This document shows positions 56,241 to 64,000 of a stretch of DNA of 64,000 bases, one piece after another. The stretch's first letter is position 1; every line of letters starts with the position of its first letter. Origin of the DNA: Planctomycetota bacterium (GTDB lineage: Bacteria > Planctomycetota > Planctomycetia > Planctomycetales > Planctomycetaceae); assembly GCA_030836185.1 (NCBI GenBank), contig JAURQH010000047.1, positions 62,001 to 126,000 on the forward strand, in the 5' to 3' direction. The translations under genes and the position numbers were made by a program. The notes beneath the pieces were generated by a model that was not told the origin of the DNA, did not search any database, and worked only from the letters and a program-made list of their open reading frames with translations.

Positions 56241-56924
56241 ATGCATCGTATTGCCGTTATTGGTTTAGGACGTTTCGGAACCGCGCTTGCGCGTCAATTA
56301 TCGGTGAGTGGAGCGCAGGTCATTGCCATTGATGCGGAGCAGCAATCTGTGGAAGAGATTAAAGACCAGGTTCCTGTGGCCGTTCGTCTCGACTCCACCG
56401 ATAATCTGGCCTTAAAAAGCCAAAGTATCGATTCGGTCGATGTTGCCGTGGTGGCGATTGGAGAAAACTTTGAAGCCGCCCTTCTCACGACGGTCATCCT
56501 CACGAAGTTTGGAGTTCCAAAAATTATCTGCCGCGCTCAATCAGTCTTCCACGCCGAAATTTTCAAACAGATCGGCGCCCATCAAGTGATTCAACCCGAA
56601 TTACAGTCGGGAGAACATCTGGGCCGTCAACTGGCAAACCCCCGTATTGACGATTTTATCAAACTCGGAGAAGACTTCTCCTTAATTGAGTTGCATGCTC
56701 CTAAACAGTTTCAGGGTAAATCTCTCGCAACTCTTCGCTTGCGACAAGATTACGGCGTCAACCTGGTCGCACTCATGAGAAAAAAGATAGAAGTGACTGA
56801 GGAAGGTGAAGTCACTCGCACAAAAATCATGGCCGTTCTCGACGCCGAAGAAGTGATTTGCGATCAAGATGTCTTAATGCTGGTTGGTTCCGACGACGCG
56901 CTCGCCAAACTTCCACAAGAATAA
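56241..56924 (+). CDS. Trk/Ktr potassium uptake regulatory subunit (TrkA type)
   Basis: The 227-residue cytosolic protein has an RCK-N domain with IAVIGLGRFGTALARQL and VIAIDAEQQSVEEI, then an RCK-C domain (about 140-225). It gates the TrkH pore through NAD(H)/ATP binding. It lies 38 nt after the interrupted trkH gene in the same direction, a normal operon. Confidence 0.93.
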   Translation: MHRIAVIGLGRFGTALARQLSVSGAQVIAIDAEQQSVEEIKDQVPVAVRLDSTDNLALKSQSIDSVDVAVVAIGENFEAALLTTVILTKFGVPKIICRAQSVFHAEIFKQIGAHQVIQPELQSGEHLGRQLANPRIDDFIKLGEDFSLIELHAPKQFQGKSLATLRLRQDYGVNLVALMRKKIEVTEEGEVTRTKIMAVLDAEEVICDQDVLMLVGSDDALAKLPQE

Positions 56925-56938
56925 TCGTGGGAACCTTC

Positions 56939-57952
56939 CTACAGTCGGTCCTGTTTTCGAATTGGTAAATACGTAAGCCAAAGTTCGGGGATGGCACGAA
57001 GTGCAGATTCCAACGTCAGTGACTCGCGTTCCATGACGAGCTGTCGCGGTTTCAATCCCGCTCGTAAGGTTCGAATTCGCAGCGGAGAGATTTGCAACGG
57101 GCTACCTACCAATAAAACCGATCTTACATCGTTCTCGACTCTTAATTTTTCTAATTGGCTTTGGAATTGGTGATCTGCCGTTGATGTTCCCGCGATCATC
57201 GTGATTTTCAAGTCATGTTGATCAACAAGAGATTGAAATCTTTCTTGCCAAACTGAGGTCGTCTCTTCCGATCCGACGAGAATCAGTTGAGTCGGTTCAG
57301 TGATCGAAAAATATCGACTCAAATCGTGGGCGGCATCGACTGTGGGATCCGGTAAATCATCGACAGCAAATAAGATTGTTTGTGAGGGAACCGCATCGGT
57401 TGTTTGTCCCAGACAATAAATATGGGACAGAGGAACAACCAGTAAACACAAATCAAACGCAATGATCGCCAAGAGCAACCCCCCTTGTCGACCACGTTCG
57501 ACTTCACTCGGTTGAGAGAGTCCGACAAAGATAACCGACAAAATTCCCGTCACTTGCAAGACAAACGGAACCCTGACGGGGGAATCGATCATGCCGGCAT
57601 CTCTCGCAGTATACCAATTCCAAACTTGTAGTAAGGAAAATCCCAGTAACAGCCCAGTCATGGTCCAGGTGAGACCACGTACAATTTTGGGTTCTCGTTC
57701 GGTGAAGGCGTAAACCAACAACAAAACTCCGAACAATGCGCTCGCCCCACGTTGTGCGGTCGAAGGAAACGGTAACTCTCCCAACCACCAAACGGTGTAG
57801 GAATCACCCCAAAGAAAAACTTGCAGGAGCAAAAACAAACCCCAAAAGACCGCCACCCCACGCGAAATCGATTCCCAAGCGGGGCGCCGATCGATGGTGG
57901 AGCGTTGTGGCTTTGTCGGCCTGTTTACGACCGGACGTGCAGCACTCGACAT
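56939..57952 (-). CDS. Membrane protein with a DUF218/YdcF-like tail
   Basis: The 337-residue protein has about five N-terminal membrane helices and a soluble C-terminal part (about 190-337) resembling DUF218/YdcF proteins. It reads ILVGSEETTSVWQ, STADHQFQSQLEKLR and SVLLVGSPLQISPLRIRTLRAGL. Some motif residues differ from the canonical family, so assignment is tentative. It converges with the TrkA gene by 14 nt. A palindrome precedes the start. Confidence 0.7.
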   Translation of the reverse strand: MSSAARPVVNRPTKPQRSTIDRRPAWESISRGVAVFWGLFLLLQVFLWGDSYTVWWLGELPFPSTAQRGASALFGVLLLVYAFTEREPKIVRGLTWTMTGLLLGFSLLQVWNWYTARDAGMIDSPVRVPFVLQVTGILSVIFVGLSQPSEVERGRQGGLLLAIIAFDLCLLVVPLSHIYCLGQTTDAVPSQTILFAVDDLPDPTVDAAHDLSRYFSITEPTQLILVGSEETTSVWQERFQSLVDQHDLKITMIAGTSTADHQFQSQLEKLRVENDVRSVLLVGSPLQISPLRIRTLRAGLKPRQLVMERESLTLESALRAIPELWLTYLPIRKQDRL

Positions 57953-57978
57953 AAGACATCCTGAGGGGCAATTGATGC

Positions 57979-57996
57979 GAGAGGACCGGTCCTCTC
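57979..57996. promoter_or_regulatory. Perfect 18-bp palindrome upstream of the DUF218-like gene
   Basis: GAGAGGACC and GGTCCTCTC have no spacer. Outer arms CCTGAG (57960-57965) and CTCAGG (57994-57999) add a second, overlapping symmetry. It lies 26 nt upstream of ATG 57952 and 55 nt downstream of the stop of the preceding gene, so operator or attenuating structure are both possible. Confidence 0.4.
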
Positions 57997-58051
57997 AGGG
58001 GGATTCCATTTCAGAAACAAATCGTCGTAGTTCGGACGATTTTCTGCAACC

Positions 58052-58441
58052 TCAGTTCCCGGGTGAATTTGTCGATATCAGGGTTTGCCCTATCGCGAGT
58101 AATTCATCCAATTGTTGATTACAAAAATGTATACCGATGACGGCTTGCTGAAAGTTGGTATGCGTGGAAGCTTCTTTCGCATCAGATTCAAATTGATGTG
58201 CGGCGGTTTTGAGCTTTCCGATCTTCTTTCTCAGCATGTGCAGATAACCGGGGGGATCATCAATGCGTGTTTCCAACGCCCGGGACGTATCAAAGACGGC
58301 TCGTACGATTCCCATCAACTCGGGAAAGTCTTCCACTTCTTCACTATGTTTGATGAAAGTCCGCACCATCCAGGCGTTCGCCATCACTTGCTGACAACGA
58401 TTCACCACGTCTGGCAATGTTTGGGGGAGTGATTCATTCAT
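58052..58441 (-). CDS. Small helical protein, unknown
   Basis: A 129-residue cytosolic helical protein without membrane segments. A segment AWMVRTFIKHSEEVEDFPELMGIVRAVFD gives it a family-like look, but I cannot name a family with certainty. It begins 5 nt after the stop of the SDR gene, so they share a transcript. Confidence 0.7.
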   Translation of the reverse strand: MNESLPQTLPDVVNRCQQVMANAWMVRTFIKHSEEVEDFPELMGIVRAVFDTSRALETRIDDPPGYLHMLRKKIGKLKTAAHQFESDAKEASTHTNFQQAVIGIHFCNQQLDELLAIGQTLISTNSPGN

Positions 58442-58446
58442 CGTTG

Positions 58447-59229
58447 TTACATTTGCCCATCAGCACGATTGCTCCACCACGGTAAACTGACACCGCCATC
58501 CATCGTCACGGTACTTCCCGTCATATAGTCAGCATCGGCAGAGAGCATAAAGGCGATCCCCTTAGCCATCTCTTCGGGAGTTCCCATTCTCCCCCAAGGC
58601 AAATTTGCTGAACCTTCCTCAATTTGCTCTTCCGTGAAAAATTTTCGTTCTCCCGGAGTATCAATCCAACCGGGATGAATCAGATTGACATTAATCCGAT
58701 GCTCGGCCAATTCAATCGCCGCGGTTCGTGCCATGTGATCAATGGCGGCTTTCGACATATTATAGGCCATGGCTGTTGGAATGGGGATCACCCCATGCGG
58801 CGAACTAACAACAACAATCGAACCTTTCGTTTTGGCCTTCACCATCTGTTGAGAAGCCGCTCGCACACCATAAAATGCCCCCCACATGCTGACATCGACT
58901 GTGCGCCGAAAACCGTCCATATCGGCATTGATCATTAACTCTCGATCAGAATACGCCGCGTTAGAAACATAGCCGTAAAGTTCGCCAAATTCTTCGATTG
59001 TTTTGGCGACCATTTCTTCGACAGCGTTTTGATCAGCGACATCCGCTTGAAGCAGCAGACATTTTTGACCGAGTGATTCAATCTCTTGTTTGACAGCCTC
59101 CGCTTCTTCAGTATGTGAACGGTAATTGAGCCCAATATTGGCCCCCTCGGAGGCAAGCTGAAGTGCAACAGCACGACCGATGCCGCGCGAAGCGCCCGTT
59201 ACGATGACAGTCTGGCCTTCAAATCTCAT
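58447..59229 (-). CDS. Short-chain dehydrogenase/reductase
   Basis: The 260-residue protein has TGASRGIGRAVALQLA, SNAAYSDRE, and the active-site YNMSK motif (AMAYNMSKAAIDHMA). Family members of this type reduce sugars or alcohols with NAD(P); the precise substrate is unknown. It is the second SDR in the window. It is co-oriented with the 129-residue gene. Confidence 0.92.
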   Translation of the reverse strand: MRFEGQTVIVTGASRGIGRAVALQLASEGANIGLNYRSHTEEAEAVKQEIESLGQKCLLLQADVADQNAVEEMVAKTIEEFGELYGYVSNAAYSDRELMINADMDGFRRTVDVSMWGAFYGVRAASQQMVKAKTKGSIVVVSSPHGVIPIPTAMAYNMSKAAIDHMARTAAIELAEHRINVNLIHPGWIDTPGERKFFTEEQIEEGSANLPWGRMGTPEEMAKGIAFMLSADADYMTGSTVTMDGGVSLPWWSNRADGQM

Positions 59230-59480
59230 ATCAAACGTCCTTCAAGAGAAGTCACTCATAGTCTGGATGAGCAATATTTTAGCAGCAGAGCGTATACGAT
59301 GTGAGGAAGTGAACCGCACAATTGCCATTCCCGGCGAAATCTTCAGAGCGAAAATCGTGATTTTACAATAACTTATGTCTTGTGAATTCAATCTGGGCAG
59401 AAAATCGCTTGTCTGCTACGATTCCACCCACTCAATCAGATATTGAGGGCGTATTCGAACCCCAAGAACGATTTCATCTC

Positions 59481-59819
59481 GTGAAACCAAATCACAATAT
59501 CATATTATGTCTTCCTCTCGGAATTCTGGCCTGCTTGGCTTCCGGCTGTGTCAGTCCTTTGAATACGCGCTTTCCTCAACCGTTTATCTACAATCAAAAA
59601 GCAGAAGCCGTCTCTTATCAGTATCACGATCCGTTTCCTGATGAAAATATCGGGCCCGGCGTGGGAACTCGCCCGCCGTCGTTCCAGACTCAAAGAGACC
59701 CAGCACGACGCGCTGCGGAAAATCGATTGCTGAGAGGTTATAATCTGGAAGGAGCCCCAACCGGCTCGTTGCCTCCCAAAACAAGTTGGGATTATCCAGA
59801 AGCTGTGCAGACCCAATAA
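59481..59819 (+). CDS. Small lipoprotein
   Basis: GTG 59481 starts a signal peptide of lipoprotein type ending LASGC, giving 112 residues; an ATG 99 nt upstream is the alternative. The rest is Pro/Tyr/Arg-rich with no known motif. It precedes the cyclase-like gene by 38 nt on the same strand, so co-expression is likely. Confidence 0.6.
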   Translation: MKPNHNIILCLPLGILACLASGCVSPLNTRFPQPFIYNQKAEAVSYQYHDPFPDENIGPGVGTRPPSFQTQRDPARRAAENRLLRGYNLEGAPTGSLPPKTSWDYPEAVQTQ

Positions 59820-59857
59820 ACTCTCGATGACACTTCGTCGGGAAGGAATACCGCCCG

Positions 59858-60922
59858 ATGACTGATCTCATTTCTCGTCGCCAAATGCTGCTGTCTTTTT
59901 TATTGGGAGGACTTTCGGGATCGAAACTCTCTTATAGTCTCGTTGCTCAAGACACAAATGATGATGCCCGCCGATTGGTGACTCCCCAAATTCGCCAGAC
60001 CATCGAACGAAGCTTAGAATCTCTGGCAGCTACGCAGCACCAAGATGGCTCGTTTGGATCGGGGACTGTCGAAAGTCATAGCATCGGAGTGACAGCTCTT
60101 GTCGGCCTGGCATATCTTGCGGGAGGCCATACACCCGGCAACGGGCCTTATGGTGAAACCGTGGAACGAATCACTGATTTTCTCATTTCTCGTTGTGATG
60201 CCAACGGTTTTATTCAGAGACCAAATTCTCGGACTCATGGCCCGATGTACGGGCACGGATTTGCGGTCACTTATCTCGCCGAGATTTACGGCATGACCGA
60301 ACGAGAAAACCTGAAGGGCTGTCTCGACCGAGCCATCAAATTGATTCTCTCTTCTCAAAATGAAGAGGGGGGTTGGCGTTACCAGCCCAAGCCATCTGAT
60401 GCCGATGTTTCTGTGACAGTTTGCCAAATCATGGCACTGCGTTCGGGAAAGAACGCAGGATTATACGTGCCAAAAGAAACCATCGACAATGCGGTCAACT
60501 ATCTGAAGGCCAGCCAAAATTCTGATGGTGGATTTCGCTACCAGAAAGGGCGTCAACCAGAATCCGAATTTGCGCGTTCTGCTGCCGCACTTGTGGGTTT
60601 GAATTCTGCGGGTATCTATGAGGGCCAAGCCATCGAAGATGGCCTCAAGTTTTTGTCACGGTATCGCCCCGGTACCAGAGGACCGAGACATTTCCAAATT
60701 CAGAACTACTTCTACGGCCACTATTATGCAGTGCAGGTCATGTGGCATTGTGCAGGCGACGAGTGGCCACTGTGGTATCAAAGTGTGAGCGAAGAAATTC
60801 TCTCGATGAAACGCGACAACGGATTATGGCGAGACAATGTCATTTGCCCCGAATACTCAACCGCAATGGCATGTCTCATACTTGAGATGCCATTCAACTT
60901 TCTGCCAATTTTCCAGCGATGA
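59858..60922 (+). CDS. Exported prenyltransferase/terpenoid-cyclase-like repeat protein
   Basis: The 354-residue protein has a Tat-like signal (SRRQMLLSFLLGG) and repeats resembling the alpha/alpha toroid of squalene cyclases (ATQHQDGSFGS, SQNEEGGWRYQ, ASQNSDGGFRYQ). It lacks the DxDD or QW motifs of active cyclases, so a lectin-like or structural function is possible. It converges with the next gene (21 nt gap). Confidence 0.82.
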   Translation: MTDLISRRQMLLSFLLGGLSGSKLSYSLVAQDTNDDARRLVTPQIRQTIERSLESLAATQHQDGSFGSGTVESHSIGVTALVGLAYLAGGHTPGNGPYGETVERITDFLISRCDANGFIQRPNSRTHGPMYGHGFAVTYLAEIYGMTERENLKGCLDRAIKLILSSQNEEGGWRYQPKPSDADVSVTVCQIMALRSGKNAGLYVPKETIDNAVNYLKASQNSDGGFRYQKGRQPESEFARSAAALVGLNSAGIYEGQAIEDGLKFLSRYRPGTRGPRHFQIQNYFYGHYYAVQVMWHCAGDEWPLWYQSVSEEILSMKRDNGLWRDNVICPEYSTAMACLILEMPFNFLPIFQR

Positions 60923-60943
60923 GCAAAACTACGCGGTGAAAAA

Positions 60944-62767
60944 CTACTCAGCCGCGGCTGCCTCTTTGCTTTTGAGTTCAGTTCCAGGATCGGCGAGTGT
61001 GACGGTAAATTTAGCCAACAAATGACCGGCAAAACGTAGCAAGCCAGTGTCGAGCTGCCCGCCACCCGTCACATTATCTCCATCCCTCTTCAGTGAGAAC
61101 GTCAGAATATCATTACCCGATTTGAAGGAGCTGATCGCGATTTCCCGCAATTCATCCTGACTCACCTTGGGTTTGGTGTCTTCTTCACCATCAGTCGTCG
61201 TTTCTGCTTCGGCAACTTTTTCTTCGACTGCCGGGTCCTCCGGGGTGATGTAACGTCCTCGCCATTCGACCCAAGGCCCCAGTTTCAGGAACAATGAGAC
61301 AAATTCCATAGAAGGCTTTTCGATCTTGGTGTCATTTGCTTTGGTCACTGCGGTTTTGATCGCATCGATTCCATCTGCTCCAATCGCATACCAGAACTCA
61401 TGCTCGCCTACTCCAAAGTACAACGTGTCACCGCCAAACAAATCCATGTAGGCCGCCTTCATATCGGCTGAGGCAGTAAACGAGTGAATGGTCACTCCGG
61501 CATGTGTTTCGATATTCAGGTTCACTTCGCGATCAGGACGACCTTTCTTAACCAGCTCGATGGCGCGACTGACACTTTTTGCATTCTTGAACGCCATCCC
61601 GCCTTGCAGTGTGAATTTCCCGTCGGCAGAAGGTGCGGTGAGCACGTAACCGTCAAGCCGGCCCTCTTTTAGTGTGTCGATCATCGAAGCTGACAAAATT
61701 TTGACGATCTCGTCATAAGCTTCCTTTTGGCTGTCGTCGAATTTGTCCGAATTTTTCACTTCGGCCAGTCCGCTTTCGCGGTAAAGTTCCATGATGCCAA
61801 CGAGGTTCGACTTTTGTTGCTCGTCGAGCGGAAGGTTAATACTGCCGTGTAGAATTTTTCCTTCAGGAACCGGTAATCCTTCAAAACGTGAGGGCACTTG
61901 CCCCAATTGCTCCACCGCTTCTGCCAACATCGATTTTTTATCAGGGACCAAATTAATCGAGAGGTTGCCGGTGTTCTTTTCGTTATCAAGTAACCAACCG
62001 ATCACGGCTTCTTTCGGATCGGCAAAGTAGCGAGCCAATTCGTCCAATTGAAGTTCGCTAACGGCACGACGCAACTCATAATCTTCCTTGGTTTCATCTT
62101 CTTTCTGTTTGACGGCCGCTAATAGCTCTTCTTTGATCGATTCATATTCTTTGCGACGATCTTTGGCAGAGCCTTTTTTATTCAACATGTAAAACAAAAC
62201 ATCGAATATTGTTTTTTCATTTTTATCGAGAGCGTATTTCTTAACATCATTATCGATGGGGTCGAATCCACGCGCGGGAACAACCTCGCGGTCGGGACCA
62301 ATCACACCGAAATCATCTATGACTCGCAGGATTCCTTCATAGGCATTAGAGAGTTCGTAGTAAGTGCGAGTCCGACGTTTCGGTTCGATCCCAAACAGTT
62401 CCAGGTTTTCCAGAAAATCATTCAAATCTGCGATAGGAAATGATGAACGATACTTCACGCCCTCATCCGAATTGACGAGGTCAACTCGAATCAGACGCGT
62501 CGGATCGACACCTAACAGAAAGACATCATCGAGATATCGTTTCAGCACATCCCAGGGCTGTTCGACTTCATTAGCACGACCTTTGAGCTCACGCACCAAC
62601 TCCAAATTGGGATTCAATTCCAACATGAGTTTCAAGTCGGCTTTGATTGCATCCGCGCTGGAAAGCGCGATTGAAATTTTGGGGTCCTTCTCGTCACCAA
62701 ACAAGGAAACAAGAGGGAAGCAGGCCAGGCAAAGAGCTAATCCGGTAATCCGGAGGAGATGTTTCAC
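60944..62767 (-). CDS. Large exported protein, unknown
   Basis: The GTG start 62767 has AAGGAG six nt upstream. The 607-residue protein begins with a signal peptide (LLRITGLALCLACFPLVSLFG). It is mixed alpha/beta with short repeated strands (SFPIADLNDFLENLELFG and similar), and has an Ala/Glu-rich tail. No family is confidently recognised. Confidence 0.8.
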   Translation of the reverse strand: MKHLLRITGLALCLACFPLVSLFGDEKDPKISIALSSADAIKADLKLMLELNPNLELVRELKGRANEVEQPWDVLKRYLDDVFLLGVDPTRLIRVDLVNSDEGVKYRSSFPIADLNDFLENLELFGIEPKRRTRTYYELSNAYEGILRVIDDFGVIGPDREVVPARGFDPIDNDVKKYALDKNEKTIFDVLFYMLNKKGSAKDRRKEYESIKEELLAAVKQKEDETKEDYELRRAVSELQLDELARYFADPKEAVIGWLLDNEKNTGNLSINLVPDKKSMLAEAVEQLGQVPSRFEGLPVPEGKILHGSINLPLDEQQKSNLVGIMELYRESGLAEVKNSDKFDDSQKEAYDEIVKILSASMIDTLKEGRLDGYVLTAPSADGKFTLQGGMAFKNAKSVSRAIELVKKGRPDREVNLNIETHAGVTIHSFTASADMKAAYMDLFGGDTLYFGVGEHEFWYAIGADGIDAIKTAVTKANDTKIEKPSMEFVSLFLKLGPWVEWRGRYITPEDPAVEEKVAEAETTTDGEEDTKPKVSQDELREIAISSFKSGNDILTFSLKRDGDNVTGGGQLDTGLLRFAGHLLAKFTVTLADPGTELKSKEAAAAE

Positions 62768-63070
62768 AAGAAACTCCTTTTTCGATTCATCAATCGTGAT
62801 GTATTTCTGGGTGATCCGATCACAGACAGTCGTCAGACGTGAGGGAAATCACATCTCAGACGTTGACGTAATACTAAGACTATCAGCTTGTTATGGAAAG
62901 TCCGAAAACGCACGTTTCAGGTGGAAATTGCCCAACAAGGAAGACGGGTTTGAGTTCAATCTCTCCAAGATTCAGTCCAAAACCGACACCAAACGAGTCA
63001 TTTTCTCCTAATTTCACTATTTTTACAGAACTAACATTACTCAAGCCACGCAGGGACAGCTTTCTCGACT
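62768..63070. other. 303-bp spacer between two minus-strand genes
   Basis: No gene or strong hairpin is seen. It should contain the promoter of the minus-strand 607-residue gene, whose GTG start is 62767. Confidence 0.4.
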
Positions 63071-64000
63071 CTACTCCGCAACTTCGTTGTTGTCAGGTTT
63101 TGGTTGAGAAGTGTCCACGCCGACACAAATGCCTGCCAACATGGAAACTTCCTCGACCGGAGCCGGCAATTGCTTTTGAACCAGTTTCTGAAACTGCTTT
63201 GGCTGACCAATTTGTCCGGCAAAACGCCCGAGAAAATAATTCAACTCTTCCTTCATGACGGTCAAATCCATACGAGTAGTGCTGATCCTCTTAGGAATCG
63301 CCTGAATCGCGGAGACCGTCAACTCAAGATCACCAGCTTTTGCGACGGGCAATAATCGAGCAAACAACGACATCTCTAATCGTTCGCGATCAATTTTGCT
63401 GGTGTTAATGGCCGATTCCAAATTGCTGAAATCTTTAGTAGCGATCATTTGATCCAACTCAAAGAGAAAGACCAACTGCGCATCGCGCGATGGTAAGGTC
63501 GATCCAATTCTTCGATTCAATTCATTCAACTGACTCGATGCCTTCGCTTGCTGAAGCGCGGCTTGGACTTCAGGTAACAAAGATGATTTGAGAAACGGTT
63601 CTTTCAAATCTCCGTTGGTTTGATCGATCCTGGTCTGCATCTCTTCCCAAACATTGACGGCCTGCCCCCAAAGTAGCGCTTCGCTTAACAATGTTTCGAG
63701 AGTTTGTATTCGCAAATCTGCAGAGGATTCCAATTCGTTCAGTTTTTTGACGTAACTGTTAAATCGAATCCGAAGAGTGTTTTCGTTTTCCAGTCCCAGT
63801 TTTTCTCTCAACTCGGATTTGATGGCATCAGCGCCCACAGCATTCTGATCATGAGGTCGGGCAGCCAATGCAGAAGGAGTTGGTCCGATTGATCGAGCCA
63901 GCGTGAGAGCACGCTGCATGATGCCCCATGCTTCATCACTTTCTCCAACGGCATCCTGAGCGCGAGCCAAAGCCAACAACGCTAAAATTCGATTGAGCAC
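63071..64000 (-). CDS. Helical repeat protein, truncated by the window end
   Basis: 309 residues of the C-terminal part are visible; the frame is still open at base 64000, so the true start is outside. It is almost entirely helical, with TPR-like pairs (ALLALARAQDAVGESDEAWG). The tail is Pro/Asp/Asn-rich. No catalytic motif. Function unknown. Confidence 0.75.
   Translation of the reverse strand: MLNRILALLALARAQDAVGESDEAWGIMQRALTLARSIGPTPSALAARPHDQNAVGADAIKSELREKLGLENENTLRIRFNSYVKKLNELESSADLRIQTLETLLSEALLWGQAVNVWEEMQTRIDQTNGDLKEPFLKSSLLPEVQAALQQAKASSQLNELNRRIGSTLPSRDAQLVFLFELDQMIATKDFSNLESAINTSKIDRERLEMSLFARLLPVAKAGDLELTVSAIQAIPKRISTTRMDLTVMKEELNYFLGRFAGQIGQPKQFQKLVQKQLPAPVEEVSMLAGICVGVDTSQPKPDNNEVAE

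Noticed and set aside
1-64000. tRNA, rRNA, CRISPR and transposase genes
   Set aside because: I looked for T-arm GTTCGANTC patterns, conserved rRNA stretches, regularly spaced repeats and DDE-type proteins, and found none convincing. A covariance search was not possible.

Overview
The window looks like a chromosomal segment of a planctomycete, probably order Planctomycetales. This is inferred from gene content, not from a marker-gene search. The telling genes are a DUF1559 pseudopilin-like protein with the H-X9-DG tail, an ECF sigma factor overlapping a membrane Ser/Thr kinase, a second kinase fused to a caspase-like domain, Tat-exported Gfo/Idh/MocA and cyclase-like proteins, zinc-ribbon/HEAT/WD40 giants, a secreted tricorn-type protease and a VWA/coiled-coil membrane operon. 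No rRNA, tRNA, CRISPR array, phage or transposase gene was recognised.

Layout. 1-7.4 kb: the end of a sodium:solute symporter, a 1.46-kb gene-free stretch rich in palindromes (including a 218-bp element with 13-bp terminal inverted repeats), a tricorn-like protease and a convergent zinc-ribbon membrane protein. 7.5-19 kb: a degenerate HD/PAS/GGDEF protein, proC, a YhdT-PanF-type symporter pair whose symporter carries a large soluble insert, a zinc-ribbon/HEAT/WD40 membrane protein and a DUF1559 protein. 19-29.5 kb: DsbD-type reductase, a hydrolase-fold protein without its nucleophile, tatC with an acidic insert, a 195-bp repeat element with 18-bp inverted ends, lspA coupled to a DksA/TraR protein, bcp, csrA, a HEAT lipoprotein and a RicT-like PSP1 protein. 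29.5-36 kb: a Minf_1886-type protein, a kinase-caspase fusion, a TolB-like propeller protein, a Gfo/Idh/MocA oxidoreductase and rpsR. 36-45 kb: a three-gene VWA/coiled-coil/Q-rich operon, an RsuA-family pseudouridine synthase and PyrK. 45-59 kb: a coiled-coil exported protein, a HerA-like ATPase, the ECF-kinase pair, VOC and SDR enzymes, an HD phosphohydrolase, a TrkH interrupted by one amber codon followed by an intact TrkA, and a second SDR. 59-64 kb: a lipoprotein, a cyclase-like repeat protein and two large uncharacterised proteins, the last running off the end.

Functional themes. Envelope export and maturation genes (TatC, LspA, DsbD) lie together. Regulators with kinase, sigma, CsrA and cyclic-dinucleotide-like domains are numerous, and several carry substitutions at key residues (VAIK to VAIR, GGDEF to GGGQF, HD to HE), suggesting scaffold or sensor roles. 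The strongest points for follow-up are the kinase-caspase fusion, the amber-interrupted trkH, the two MITE-like non-coding elements and the VWA/coiled-coil operon without an adjacent MoxR ATPase.
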